44,188 nt of DNA. Source: Candidatus Effluviviaceae Genus I sp. (GTDB lineage Bacteria > Joyebacterota > Joyebacteria > Joyebacterales > Joyebacteraceae). Positions within the stretch are counted from its first letter, which is position 1, and each line of letters begins with the position of its first letter. Of this stretch, positions 8,696 through 19,900 are shown in pieces. A program made the translations under genes and the position numbers. The stretch lies in NCBI GenBank assembly GCA_016867725.1, contig VGIX01000015.1, forward strand, positions 1-44,188. The letters run 5' to 3'. The notes under the pieces were generated by a model. The model worked only from the letters and a program-made list of their open reading frames with translations. It was not told where the DNA came from and did not search any database.

Positions 8696-10816
8696 ATGGC
8701 GCGGCCCTTCAGACTCGTGTCGGGGTTCCAGCCGCAGGGCGACCAGGGCAGGGCCATCGCGGACCTCGTCGAGGGCGTCCGGCGGGGCGACCGCTGGCAG
8801 ACGCTCCTCGGCGTCACCGGCTCGGGCAAGACCTTCACGATGGCGAGCGTCATCGCGGCGTTCGACCGCCCCGCGCTCGTCATGTCGCACAACAAGACCC
8901 TCGCGGCGCAGCTCTTCGCCGAGTTCCGCGCGTTCTTTCCCGAGAACGCCGTCGAGTACTTCGTGAGCTACTACGACTACTACCAGCCCGAGGCCTACGT
9001 CCCGGTCACGGACACGTACATCGAGAAGGACGCCGACGTCAACGAGGAGATCGACCGCCTGCGCCTCAAGGCGACCGCGTCGCTCCTCGAGCGGCGGGAC
9101 GTCGTCATCGTCGCGTCCGTCTCGTGCATCTACGGCCTCGGCTCGCCGGAGGCGTACCGCTCGATGCTGGTCGCGCTGTCCGTCGGCGCGCGCGTGGACC
9201 GCGACGAGGTGCTGCGTCGGCTCGTGGACATCCAGTACGACCGGAACGACGTGGACTTCGCGCGCGGGACCTTCCGGGTGCGAGGCGACGTCATCGAGGT
9301 GCGGCCGTCGTACGAGGAGCGGGCGATCCGCATCGAGCTCGCGGGCGACGAGGTCGCGCGGCTGTCCGTGATCGACCTCGTCACGCGGAAGACGCTCGAG
9401 GAGATGGACGCGATCTCGATCTACCCGGCGAAGCACTTCGTGACCACGCAGGAGAACATCGACCGGGCGGTCGGGCGCATCGAGGAGGAGCTTGAGGGGC
9501 AGCTCGCGGCGTTCAGGGCGGAGGGCAAGCTCCTCGAGGCGCAGAGGATCGAGACGCGCACGCGGTTCGACATTGAGATGCTGCGCGAGATGGGATACTG
9601 CTCCGGCATCGAGAACTACTCGCGGCACCTGGCCGGGCGGGAGGAGGGCGCGCGCCCGGAGGTGCTCCTCGACTACTTCCCGGACGACTTCCTCCTGTTC
9701 ATCGACGAGTCGCACGTCGCCGTGCCGCAGGTCCGCGGGATGTTCCGCGGGGACCGGTCGCGCAAGGAGACGCTCGTCAAGTACGGGTTCCGGCTTCCGT
9801 CGGCCCTGGACAACCGGCCGCTCACGTTCGACGAGTTCGAGGAGTTCATGCGGCAGGTCGTCTTCGTGTCGGCCACGCCGGGCGACTACGAGCTTGAGAA
9901 GTGTCAGGGAGTGGTCGTCGAGCAGGTCATCAGACCGACCGGCCTCGTGGACCCCGAGATCGTCGTGCGCCCGGTGACGGGCCAGGTGGACGACCTCCTC
10001 GAGGAGATCCGGCGCGAGGTCGAGAAGGGCGGGCGCGTCCTCGCGACGACGCTGACGAAGCGCATGTCCGAGGACCTCACGGACTATCTGCATGGGCTCG
10101 GCGTCCGCGTGCGCTACCTCCACTCGGACATCGACGCGCTCGAGCGCGTCGAGATCATCCGCGGGCTTCGGCTTGGCGAGTTCGACGTGCTCGTCGGCAT
10201 CAACCTCCTCCGCGAGGGGCTCGATCTCCCGGAGGTGTCGCTCGTCGCCGTGCTCGACGCCGACAAGGAGGGGTTCCTGCGCTCGGACACGTCGCTCATC
10301 CAGACCGCGGGGCGCGCGGCGCGCAACCTCTGCGGCCGTGTCATCCTCTACGCCGACACCATCACGGGCTCGATGGAGCGGGCGATCGCCGAGACGGAGC
10401 GGCGACGGGTCCTGCAGCTTGCGTACAACGAGAAGCACGGCATCGAGCCTAGGAGCATCGTGAAGTCCGTCGACGAGATCATGCGGGCGACGGCGGTGGC
10501 CGACGCGAAGACGGACGTCCGGCGCGACGTGGAGCTCATCCAGCTCGACCCGGGGCTCTCGCGTGGCGAGATGATCGCGGTGCTCGAGGAGCAGATGATG
10601 AACGCCGCGGCGCGCCTCGAGTTCGAGAAGGCCGCGAGCCTGCGCGACCGCATCGACGAGATCAAGATGTCCGACCTCTGGAGCGGCGAGCGGCAGCCGG
10701 GCGAGGGCGGTCCGCGGCCGAGGCCGCAGGCGCACGGGACGGCCAGGGGCAGCATGGCGGCGAAGGGCGTGCTGCACGGGCCGGGGAAGGGCCGGAAGGG
10801 GAGGCCCGCGCGATGA
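8696..10816 (+). CDS. uvrB: Excinuclease ABC subunit B
   Basis: Nucleotide excision repair helicase-like subunit that verifies damage and loads UvrC. The 706-aa product shows Walker [11 protein letters not shown], the beta-hairpin [12 protein letters not shown], the Walker B-like FIDESH, motif [11 protein letters not shown] and motif V/VI region [13 protein letters not shown] and TAGRAARN. The C-terminal UVR domain ([20 protein letters not shown]) contacts UvrC. A basic Gly/Pro/Arg-rich tail of roughly 40 residues follows that domain and is not part of the core fold. A GTG start at 8687 is possible; the ATG at 8696 gives the conventional N-terminus. The stop overlaps nadC as ATGA. Confidence 0.96.
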   Translation: MARPFRLVSGFQPQGDQGRAIADLVEGVRRGDRWQTLLGVTGSGKTFTMASVIAAFDRPALVMSHNKTLAAQLFAEFRAFFPENAVEYFVSYYDYYQPEAYVPVTDTYIEKDADVNEEIDRLRLKATASLLERRDVVIVASVSCIYGLGSPEAYRSMLVALSVGARVDRDEVLRRLVDIQYDRNDVDFARGTFRVRGDVIEVRPSYEERAIRIELAGDEVARLSVIDLVTRKTLEEMDAISIYPAKHFVTTQENIDRAVGRIEEELEGQLAAFRAEGKLLEAQRIETRTRFDIEMLREMGYCSGIENYSRHLAGREEGARPEVLLDYFPDDFLLFIDESHVAVPQVRGMFRGDRSRKETLVKYGFRLPSALDNRPLTFDEFEEFMRQVVFVSATPGDYELEKCQGVVVEQVIRPTGLVDPEIVVRPVTGQVDDLLEEIRREVEKGGRVLATTLTKRMSEDLTDYLHGLGVRVRYLHSDIDALERVEIIRGLRLGEFDVLVGINLLREGLDLPEVSLVAVLDADKEGFLRSDTSLIQTAGRAARNLCGRVILYADTITGSMERAIAETERRRVLQLAYNEKHGIEPRSIVKSVDEIMRATAVADAKTDVRRDVELIQLDPGLSRGEMIAVLEEQMMNAAARLEFEKAASLRDRIDEIKMSDLWSGERQPGEGGPRPRPQAHGTARGSMAAKGVLHGPGKGRKGRPAR

Positions 10817-11670
10817 CGACGCTCGATGCCGGGACGCTGGACCTGGTCCGGCGCGCGCTCGCCGAGGACGTCGGGGCGGGCGACGTCACGACCGACGCGA
10901 CCGTGGCCGCGGGCGCGGTCGGTCGGGCGGCGATCGTCGCCAAGGCCGCGGGCGTGATCGCGGGGCTCGACGTCGCCGAGGCGGTGTTCCGGGAGCTCGA
11001 CGGGGACATCGTCTTCGGGGCGCGCGTCGCCGAGGGAGCGCGCGTGGCCGCCGGGGCGGTCGTGGCGACCGTGAGGGGGCGGGCGCGCGCGATCCTCACG
11101 GGCGAGCGCACGGCCCTCAACTTCCTCCAGCGGCTGTCTGGCATCGCGACGGCGGCGTCGCGGTACGCCGCGGCGCTCGAGGGCACGGGGGCGCGGCTCC
11201 TCGACACGCGGAAGACCGCTCCAGGGATGCGCGCGCTCGAGAAGCGGGCCGTGGCGCTCGGCGGTGGTGCGAACCACCGGATGGGCCTGTGGGACATGGC
11301 CCTCGTGAAGGACAACCACATCGCGGCCGCGGGCGGCGTCGCGCGGGCCGTCGAGCGCGTCAAGGCGGCCCGGCCTGACCTTGCGGTCGAGGTGGAGGTG
11401 ACGACGCTCGACGGCCTCCGCGAGGCACTCGCGGCCGGCGCGGACCGCGTGATGCTCGACAACATGTCCGAGGCGGACATGCGCGACGCGGTCCGCGCCG
11501 CGCGCGCCGCCCCGCGGCCGCCCGAGATTGAGATCTCGGGCGGCGTGAGCCTCGAGAACGTGCGGGCGCTCGCGTCGCTCCGGCCGGACTTCATCTCCGT
11601 GGGCGCGGTCACGCACTCCGCGCCCGCGCTGGACTTGAGCCTTACGCTCGAGACGGAAGGGAGCGGGTGA
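10813..11670 (+). CDS. nadC: Nicotinate-nucleotide pyrophosphorylase (quinolinate phosphoribosyltransferase)
   Basis: Converts quinolinate and PRPP to nicotinate mononucleotide, CO2 and PPi in de novo NAD synthesis. The 285-aa protein has the N-terminal [14 protein letters not shown], the loop [17 protein letters not shown] and the substrate-binding segment [17 protein letters not shown]. It also has the catalytic-barrel residues in [16 protein letters not shown] and the EVEVTTLD and MLDNMS motifs. Length is normal for the family. It overlaps uvrB by 4 nt and precedes coaX by 1 nt, so the three genes are translationally coupled. nadA and nadB are not in the window. Confidence 0.96.
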   Translation: MTTLDAGTLDLVRRALAEDVGAGDVTTDATVAAGAVGRAAIVAKAAGVIAGLDVAEAVFRELDGDIVFGARVAEGARVAAGAVVATVRGRARAILTGERTALNFLQRLSGIATAASRYAAALEGTGARLLDTRKTAPGMRALEKRAVALGGGANHRMGLWDMALVKDNHIAAAGGVARAVERVKAARPDLAVEVEVTTLDGLREALAAGADRVMLDNMSEADMRDAVRAARAAPRPPEIEISGGVSLENVRALASLRPDFISVGAVTHSAPALDLSLTLETEGSG

Positions 11671-11671
11671 G

Positions 11672-12439
11672 ATGCTGCTCGCGATCGACGTGGGGAACAC
11701 GAACGTCGTCATCGGGGTGGTTGACGCCGGAGCGATCCGGCGGCGCTGGCGCATCACGAGCGACGCGGCGCGCACAGCGGACGAGCACGGGATGGTCCTC
11801 CGTCAGCTCTGCAGGCAGTCCGGCATCGATCTGTCGGCGATCTCCGGTGCCATCGTCTGCTCGGTCGTTCCCGCGCTCACGGCGTCGTTCGTCGCGATGC
11901 TCGAGGACGTGGGCGGTGTGGAGCCCGTGGTCGTGGGGCCCGACCTGGACCTCGGCATCGCGATCGACTACCGCGATCCCCGCGAGGTTGGTCCCGATCG
12001 GCTCGCGAACGCGGTCGGGGCGCTGAGCGTCGTGGACGGCGACGCGATCGTCGTGGACTTCGGCACGGCGACCACGTTCGACGTCGTCTCGGCCGACCGC
12101 CGCTACCTTGGCGGCGCGATCGCCCCCGGGCTCCTGACCTCCGCCGAGACGCTCTTCAGGAAGGCCGCTCTCCTGCACGGCGTGGCGCTGGACCCGCCCG
12201 AGGTGGCCATCGGGCGCTCGACGGAGGAGTCGCTCCGGTCGGGGATCCTCATCGGGGCCGCCGGCCAGGTGAACGAGATCGTGCGCAGGATCGCCGAGGA
12301 GTGGGGCGCCGAGCCGACCGTCGTCGCGACGGGCGGCCTGGCCGAGCGCATCGCCCCGCTCACGGAGGCGATCGACATCGTCGAGCCAGACCTCACCCTG
12401 CGCGGGCTCGCTCTCATCCATGAACGTGTCAAGGGATGA
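11672..12439 (+). CDS. coaX: Type III pantothenate kinase
   Basis: First step of CoA synthesis, phosphorylating pantothenate. The 255-aa product begins LLAIDVGNTNVVIGVVD (ASKHA phosphate-1 motif), then has DPREVGPDRLANAVGA and VVDFGTATTFDVVSADRRYLGGAIAPG (phosphate-2 and substrate loops). VVATGGLAERIAP is the adenosine motif. All are characteristic of CoaX rather than CoaA/PanK-II. A GGGAG site lies upstream of the ATG. It ends the rodZ-uvrB-nadC-coaX run; the next unit, groESL, has its own promoter 25 bp downstream. Confidence 0.96.
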   Translation: MLLAIDVGNTNVVIGVVDAGAIRRRWRITSDAARTADEHGMVLRQLCRQSGIDLSAISGAIVCSVVPALTASFVAMLEDVGGVEPVVVGPDLDLGIAIDYRDPREVGPDRLANAVGALSVVDGDAIVVDFGTATTFDVVSADRRYLGGAIAPGLLTSAETLFRKAALLHGVALDPPEVAIGRSTEESLRSGILIGAAGQVNEIVRRIAEEWGAEPTVVATGGLAERIAPLTEAIDIVEPDLTLRGLALIHERVKG

Positions 12440-12463
12440 CGAGGGGCCCGGGGCAAATACCAC

Positions 12464-12492
12464 TTGCGCACCCCGAGGGCCTCGCATAGATT
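12464..12492 (+). promoter_or_regulatory. Promoter of groES-groEL
   Basis: TTGCGC (12464-12469), a 17-bp spacer and TAGATT (12487-12492). The last two bases of the -10 are the first two bases of the CIRCE operator, so HrcA bound there would block polymerase. The leader to the groES ATG is about 95 nt. Confidence 0.65.
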
Positions 12493-12517
12493 AGCAGTCC
12501 GGCTTTTCGAGTGCTAG
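12491..12517 (+). promoter_or_regulatory. CIRCE operator (HrcA binding site) of groESL
   Basis: TTAGCAGTC, nine-base spacer, GAGTGCTAG. The consensus is TTAGCACTC-N9-GAGTGCTAA, so each arm differs by one base only. It overlaps the -10 and start region of the groESL promoter, the classical place for repression by HrcA. hrcA itself is not in the window. Confidence 0.9.
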
Positions 12518-12593
12518 CCCGGCGCGCCGTCCCGCGGGCGGGAGGCGGCGGGCGAGAAGGAACGAGGGACACACCCACAAGAGGGAGGGAGCG

Positions 12594-12896
12594 ATGGCGG
12601 CGAAGAAGCTCAACATCAGGCCCCTGAGCAACCGCGTGCTGGTCAAGAGGCTCGAGGAGGAGATGCAGAAGACGGCGGGCGGGATCATCGTGCCGGACAC
12701 CGCGAAGGAGAAGCCCCAGCGCGGCAAGATCGTGGCCGTCGGCCCGGGCCGCCTCACCGACGAGGGCGAGCGCATCAAGGTCGAGGTGAAGGTCGGCGAC
12801 GAGATCCTCTTCGGCAAGTGGTCCGGCAGCGAGATCACGATCGACGGCGACGAGTACCTCTTCATGAAGGACGACGACATTCTGGCGGTTCTCTAG
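12594..12896 (+). CDS. groES: Co-chaperonin GroES
   Basis: 10-kDa lid of the GroEL folding chamber, 100 aa. It shows the family start [16 protein letters not shown], the mobile loop [20 protein letters not shown], and [19 protein letters not shown] with the closing [14 protein letters not shown]. The ATG follows GGGAGGGAGC. It is separated from groEL by 33 nt. Heat-shock control by the CIRCE element upstream is well supported. Confidence 0.98.
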   Translation: MAAKKLNIRPLSNRVLVKRLEEEMQKTAGGIIVPDTAKEKPQRGKIVAVGPGRLTDEGERIKVEVKVGDEILFGKWSGSEITIDGDEYLFMKDDDILAVL

Positions 12897-14561
<1,665 letters not shown>

Positions 14562-14619
14562 AGCGCGGCGGACGGGCGTGGGGCGGCGGCCCCGCGCTGT
14601 GTGCGGGCGATCGTGGGCG

Positions 14620-14649
14620 GCGGGCCGCTTCCTTCGGGGGGCGGCCCGC
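14620..14649 (+). terminator. Hairpin after groEL (probable terminator)
   Basis: Perfect 9-bp inverted repeat GCGGGCCGC / GCGGCCCGC with a 12-nt loop, 58 nt past the groEL stop. It lacks a U-tract, as do most terminator-like hairpins in this window. Confidence 0.5.
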
Positions 14650-14697
14650 GCGCTTGAGAGGAAGCCACGGGGTGGGCGCGGCGCGACACCTCGGCGC

Positions 14698-14726
14698 TTG
14701 TTCCCTCGGCGAGGCTCGGCTAGCAT
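14698..14726 (+). promoter_or_regulatory. Promoter of the porin gene
   Basis: TTGTTC (14698-14703), 17 bp, TAGCAT (14721-14726). The leader is about 92 nt and contains a possible 6-bp hairpin (CTCGCG/CGCGAG). The -35 is weak. Confidence 0.4.
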
Positions 14727-14824
14727 CACCGCGTCGCTCGCGAGATCCTCACGCGAGGCTCACGCGCGCCGGGTCACGGCAGCACGTTCACCGTTCGGAT
14801 CCCCGGGCCAGGAAGGAGGGAGTG

Positions 14825-16018
14825 ATGAGGTGCAGGACCGTCGTCGGTCTGCTCGCCGCATGGCTGGTGGTCCTTCAGGCCGCGCCCGCGGTGGCGGGAG
14901 TGCAGGACCTTGAGGTCGGAGGACGGTTCATCCAGGACTGGACCGTCTGGGGCGAGGTGGACGAAGCGCTCGGCGTGTCCTCGGAGGACGCCACCGAGGT
15001 TCGCAGCGCGTACGTGTCCGCGAAGGGCAGACTCGGATCGCACCTCCGGTTCAAGGCCGACTACGACGTTGCGGGCGGAGAGGTCGGCGTCAAGGACGTC
15101 TATCTTGAGGCGTTCGGGGTCCCCGGTGTCGGGCACGTGCGCGTGGGGCACTGGGTCGTGCCCGCCGGCCTCGACAACATCGTCAGCACGAAGAACCTGT
15201 CGTTCCTCGAGAGTGGCTCGTGCATGGCCTTCGCGCCCGGCAGGAACACGGGCCTCATGGTGTGGAACTCGTTCGCCGACGGCCGCGTCACGGCCGAGCT
15301 CGGCGCGTTCCGTGACGTCAACGACGTCGCCGAGGCCGAGGGGTCGGGCGAGGGTGGGAGCGTCGCGGGTCGCCTCACGGGGCTTCTGGTCAACCAGGAC
15401 GGAGGCAGGAGGCTCGTGCATCTCGCGGTCTCCGGGATCGTGTGGGACCCGAAGGGCGACGCCGTCAGGTTCCGTGCGCGTCCCGAGTTGCACCAGGCGG
15501 ACTACTTCGTGGACACCGGCTCGATGGACGCGGAGTCGGCTCGAATGGTCGGCCTCGAGATCGGCGGGGTCGTCGGCCCGGCGCACTTCCAGGGCGAGCA
15601 CCTCATGGCGAACGTGAAGGCCCGCGAAGGGGACGGCACAGCGACCGGGCGCGCGGCGCTTCAGGACGACGCGGGCTTCTCGGGCTACTCTGTGCAGGCC
15701 GGGTACTTCCTGACCGGCGAGTCGCGCGGCTACAAGGGGACGTCGTTCGACAGGACGAAGGTGACGCGGGAACTTCTCGACGGCGGGGGATGGGGCGCGT
15801 GGGAGGTACTGGCGCGGTACTCGCGCCTCGACCTCAACGGCGAAAACGCGGGCGTGGCCGGCGGCAGAATGGACAACATCACCTTCGGCCTGAGCTGGTA
15901 CCTCTCGTCCTACGCCAAGGTCATGGCCAACTACGTCATGGCCACCGTGACCGACCAGGACGGCGAGGAGGTGGGGAAGGCGACGGCGCTCGCGACGCGG
16001 ATGCAGTTCGACTTCTAG
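14825..16018 (+). CDS. OprP/OprO-like porin (phosphate-selective porin family)
   Basis: 397-aa outer-membrane protein. The ATG follows AAGGAGGGAG. The signal peptide spans residues 1-24 (LLAAWLVVLQAAPAVAG). The mature part has the pattern of the porin O/P family: RSAYVSAKGRLGSHLRFKAD, then VKDVYLEAFGVPGVGHVRVG and the loop with PAGLDNIVSTKNLSFLE. It continues with alternating beta-strands to a terminal phenylalanine (MQFDF), the recognition signal for the BAM machinery. The substrate cannot be read from sequence; members transport phosphate, polyphosphate or other anions. It is transcribed alone between groEL and a convergent gene. Confidence 0.8.
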   Translation: MRCRTVVGLLAAWLVVLQAAPAVAGVQDLEVGGRFIQDWTVWGEVDEALGVSSEDATEVRSAYVSAKGRLGSHLRFKADYDVAGGEVGVKDVYLEAFGVPGVGHVRVGHWVVPAGLDNIVSTKNLSFLESGSCMAFAPGRNTGLMVWNSFADGRVTAELGAFRDVNDVAEAEGSGEGGSVAGRLTGLLVNQDGGRRLVHLAVSGIVWDPKGDAVRFRARPELHQADYFVDTGSMDAESARMVGLEIGGVVGPAHFQGEHLMANVKAREGDGTATGRAALQDDAGFSGYSVQAGYFLTGESRGYKGTSFDRTKVTRELLDGGGWGAWEVLARYSRLDLNGENAGVAGGRMDNITFGLSWYLSSYAKVMANYVMATVTDQDGEEVGKATALATRMQFDF

Positions 16019-16084
16019 CACCGCGCCGACACCTCGCGGAGGACGTCATCTACATGGTCGAGGGCGGGATCGTAAGACACCGAA

Positions 16085-16111
16085 GCGGCGAGTAGCTCCC
16101 GCTCTCGCCGC
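16085..16111. terminator. Weak hairpin between convergent genes
   Basis: 8-bp inverted repeat GCGGCGAG / CTCGCCGC with an 11-nt loop, placed between the 3' ends of the porin gene and the minus-strand gene. It could serve either strand. No U-tract. Confidence 0.3.
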
Positions 16112-16139
16112 CCCGGCCTGGCGAAGGTCCTTCGTGGAC

Positions 16140-16754
16140 CTACCTGAAGATCGACTTGATCACTCCCCAGGTTCCGGACTGCACCGGCGTGTTCCCGCAG
16201 TCGCAGGACGGGAAGACCCCGGTGATCTCGCCCCGCGCCTCGTGGGGCCCCGCGATGATCGCGATGCCATCCGGGCGCGACACGTAATCGCCGGGCCTCG
16301 CCTTGGAGATGAACCGGAACGCGGCACGGCCCGAGGCGTGCAGCTGGGAGCTCGTGTCGATGTAGTTGAACGCCACGACAGAGCACGCGTCCGCGAGGCG
16401 CTGGGAGTCTCCCTGGAAGAAGTGGCCCGAGTAGTAGTAGCGCGTCGTGACGCCGCCGGTCCCCGTCCCCGTGCCGCTCGTGAAGGGGAAGGCGAAGTAC
16501 GACGGCTCACCGATGCAGGGGCACGAACAGAGGCCCGTGAAGAGCACCACGTGCTCGATGTGCTCGGGCTCCCACCCCGTGGTGTCCCATCCGAGGTCGA
16601 TCGTGTACTCCCACCTGTCCCGGTACTCCGGGTCGTCCGGCACGACAGCCGAGCACGTGCCCCAGACCCTGACGGGGTCGGCGGCCGCCGGCGCCGCGCA
16701 CAGCGAGACGCACGCCGCGGTCAGCGCCAGAACGAGCCCCACACTCGATCGCAT
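16140..16754 (-). CDS. Small secreted protein with C-terminal PV-x3-TWG-x-IK tag
   Basis: 204-aa exported protein of unknown function. The signal peptide is residues 1-24 (MRSSVGLVLALTAACVSLCA, then APAAAD). The mature part contains WEYTIDLGWDTTGWEPEH, a cysteine cluster (LCSCPCIGEPS), a Gly-Thr run (TSGTGTGTGG) and FRFISKARPGDYVSRPDG. It ends CGNTPVQSGTWGVIKSIFR. That ending matches the ends of the two beta-helix proteins at 27453 and 42442, although the body is unlike theirs. The ATG at 16754-16752 was chosen because the signal peptide starts there and a promoter with perfect TTGACA lies 72-77 bp upstream. Upstream in-frame codons would remove the signal peptide from the N-terminus. No known domain was recognised. 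Confidence 0.8.
   Translation of the reverse strand: MRSSVGLVLALTAACVSLCAAPAAADPVRVWGTCSAVVPDDPEYRDRWEYTIDLGWDTTGWEPEHIEHVVLFTGLCSCPCIGEPSYFAFPFTSGTGTGTGGVTTRYYYSGHFFQGDSQRLADACSVVAFNYIDTSSQLHASGRAAFRFISKARPGDYVSRPDGIAIIAGPHEARGEITGVFPSCDCGNTPVQSGTWGVIKSIFR
16143..16187 (-). other. C-terminal WG/K tag, copy 1
   Basis: Encodes PVQSGTWGVIKSIFR at the extreme C-terminus, directly before the stop. It aligns without gaps with copies 2 and 3 as P-V-x3-[TS]-W-G-x-[IV]-K-[SA]-[ILM]-[FY]-[RK]. A cysteine lies shortly upstream in all three. Confidence 0.75.
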
Positions 16755-16802
16755 GTGACTTACCTCCGGTCCTCCGTGGCAACGGCATACACCTACAGAG
16801 GC

Positions 16803-16831
16803 AGCATAGCATATTCTGTGCCGTGTGTCAA
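16803..16831 (-). promoter_or_regulatory. Promoter of the small WG-tagged secreted protein
   Basis: On the minus strand: perfect TTGACA (16826-16831), 17-bp spacer, TATGCT (16803-16808). One of the best promoter matches in the window. Leader of about 42 nt. Confidence 0.7.
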
Positions 16832-16894
16832 TGAACGGCCGCACACAGGCGCCTGTCTGGCGGGGCTGCCGACAGAATGGGGCGGACAGCCCGC

Positions 16895-16923
16895 TTCGGG
16901 GGTCCGCCCAAGCATGGTAGAGT
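16895..16923 (+). promoter_or_regulatory. Possible promoter of the GH57 gene
   Basis: TTCGGG (16895-16900), 17 bp, TAGAGT (16918-16923). If used, transcription would start almost at the ATG at 16931, giving a leaderless or very short-leader mRNA. The -35 is weak. Confidence 0.3.
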
Positions 16924-16930
16924 GGACAGC

Positions 16931-19900
16931 ATGGGTGGCAGCTCGAACCGTACAGCGTCCACGGCGTTGGCAGCACGGCCACCGGCCGTCGCTCTCGCCG
17001 CGGCCCTGGTGGTCCTCGCCTGGGTCGTGGTCTCTTGCGCGGCCCCCATCCACACCACCTACCTCTGGCACATGCACCAGCCCATCTACTGGCCCGACCT
17101 CTCAGCGTGGGAGGGAAACGCCTACGAGAAGGCCTACGAGACCATCGTGCTCGGGCACTCGGAGAGCGACGAGACGGAGATCTTCTCCAAGGCCGATCGC
17201 GTGGGCGACTACCAGTGGTACCCGCGCGACGCCCTGCACTCGATCCTCGACATCCCGGACGCCGGCGCGCAGGTGAGCTTCGCCGGGAGCCTCATCGAGA
17301 ACATCACGAGCCTCGCGGCCAACGGGTGGATGGGCGGGCTCTACGCGCCGAACTGGTACGCGAAGTACCGCGAGGCGCGCGGCTGGACGACCTCGGGCGG
17401 TCGCACGCGCTGCGACATCGTCCTCGTCGGGCATCACCACGCCATCAACCCGCTCATGGACGAGAACGCCTTCCGCAAGGAGATCCAGGTCCAGAAGGCG
17501 GTGCACCCGCAGGCGTGGGGCGACTCGAACTTCTCGCTCGGGTTCTTCCCGGCCGAGATGTGCTTCTCCGAGCGGCTCATCCCGGTCCTCGCGGAGGAGG
17601 GCATCGAGTGGTCCATCGTGCCCGACATCCACATCGCGAGGGCCTGCGCGAACTACCCCTACAACGCGAACCAGGACAACTGCGACCCTCCGAACCGTGC
17701 GGACCAGATCAACCCGGCGCAGCCATACTACTACGGCATCTACATCTCCCGCGGCGTCACCGTGAAGGTGCCGCCGCCGTACGGGTTCCGCCCTCACTAC
17801 GCGCGCTACGTGGACCCCTCGACGGGGGAGGAGTCGCGCATCGTCGTCGTCCCGGCGGCGAACGCGCTCTCGTGGAACGAGGGGTACGGCATGTACGGCA
17901 CTGGCGAGATCGACGCCATGGCGTCGTACAACGACCCCGCGCGCCCCATGCTCGTCCTCTTCGCCCACGACGGCGACAACGCCTGGTCGGGGGGGTACTC
18001 GTACTGGTACGAGAACGTCTCGTCGTTCTCGCATGCCGCCGTGGCACAGGGCTACGAGCCGACCACCGTGGCGCAGTACCTTGCCGACCATCCCGTCGAG
18101 TGGTCCGACGTCGTTCACGTCGAGGACGGCGGCTGGGTGAACGCCGACGGCGACTTCGGGAGCCCGCAGTTCATCAACTGGAACTGGCCGCTCCACGACG
18201 CGAGCGGGGCGTTCGACATCCCGAACGGGTGGGCGCTCGACGAGCGGAACTGGGCCGTTCTCACGGCCGCGCAGAACCGGGTCGAGACGGCCGAGGCCAT
18301 CGCCGGCAGCGCGGCCCCGGCGAAGATCCAGAGGCCGTCGCTCGGCGCGTCGAACGCCGAGAAGGCCTGGCACTTCCTGCTCGCCGGCTACGAGAGCGGG
18401 TACATGTACTACGGCTCCGCGCTCGACTTCGAGATCAAGCCGACGCTTGCGTGCAACAACGCCGTCTCGTACGCCGACCCGGTGATCGCCGGAGGGACCG
18501 ACACGGTGGCCCCGACGATCTGGGTCCCGCAGCGGCTGCCGTGGAACCCGGGTGGATACGGCGGCGGGTCGCTGTGGGGCTATCCGGGCGGGAGCGGCGC
18601 CCTCATGACGCAGGACTTCCACGTCTGGACCTTCGTGTACGACGTCTCCGGCGTGGCATCGGCGGTCCTCACGTACCGGCTCGACGACGACGGCGTGAAC
18701 CCGATGTCCACCGACGTGAACGAGACCTACGCCGGTGGGCCGGGCGTCGGGCCGTGGCAGTCGGTTGCGATGGTCCGGAGGAGCTTCCCCGCCGGCAACG
18801 TCTGGGGCGACCCGGGCGTCAGCTTTACCGTGATGCCCCAGTACATCGCCGACCAGTACACGGCGCACATGACAGGCTTTGCGGACGTGCTCATTGACTA
18901 CTACGTCGAGGCGACGGACTCGCTCGGCCACGTGAAGCGCTCGCCGATCCAGCACGTGTGGGTCGGAAGCGGCGGGGGCGGCTCGGACCCGTGCGTGTGG
19001 TGGGAGCCGACGGCGCCTGAGGCCGGAGGGACGCTCACCGTCTTCTACGACCTCGGCTGCCGCGGCGTGCTGCCGTCCGGGACGAACCCGACGCGCATCC
19101 ACATCGGGCACAGCGGGTGGCAGGGGATCGTCTCGCCCGACCCGGCGATGACCTGGGATGCGGGCGCGGACGCGTGGAGGTACTCGTACACCGTCCCGGC
19201 GAACGCGACGTCGGTGGACTTCGTCTTCACCGACGGCGCGGGCCGCTGGGACAACAACGGCGGCGCCGACTGGCACGTGACCGTGAGCGGGGCGACGGGG
19301 CCCGGGTTCGTGATGGACGGGCAGCTCGACGCGGGCGCCGAACTCGCGGCGAGCGGGCCGAACCTGTCGCTCTACGTCGGCTTCGACGGCGCCTGGCTCT
19401 ACGTCGCGACCCAGGGCGTCGCGGCGACGACGGGCCTCGACCACTTCGTGCTCGTGGACCTCGATCCGTCCGGCTCGCGGGCGGCCCCGTGGGCGAAGGC
19501 GGGCACCGTGGCGGGCTGGGACCACTTCCTCGGCAACGAGGACAACAACAACTGGTGCGGCTGGTTCAACGCGTCGGAGGCCGTGTTCAACTCGCCCTCA
19601 GCCGTCAAGGCGAGCGGAGCGTACCTCGAGGGCACGCTCGACCTCGCGGCGCTCTTCGGCGCGCTTCCGGACTCGGTGCTCGTCGCGGCGGCGGCCTACG
19701 CCTCGCCGGACGGCGGCGCGCTCGCGACGCAGGCGCCTGCGGGCGACGGCAACGGCCACGTCGAGCGGCAGGAGTACTTCGTATGGCGGCGGGTTGGCAC
19801 CGGCGTAGCCGATGGCGCGCCGGAGGGGCCCCCGCGCCCGGCCGCGCCCGCGCTGCGTCAGAGCCGGCCGAACCCGACGAGGGGCACAGCCGTCGTCGGG

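Noticed and set aside
8657-10777. Long open frame on the minus strand opposite uvrB (706 codons)
   Set aside because: Antisense shadow of uvrB in GC-rich DNA; its composition is Arg/Val/Leu-rich with no recognisable motif and no ribosome site.
17102-19525. 807-codon minus-strand frame opposite the GH57 gene
   Set aside because: Shadow of the GH57 gene; Arg/Val/His-rich and without motifs.
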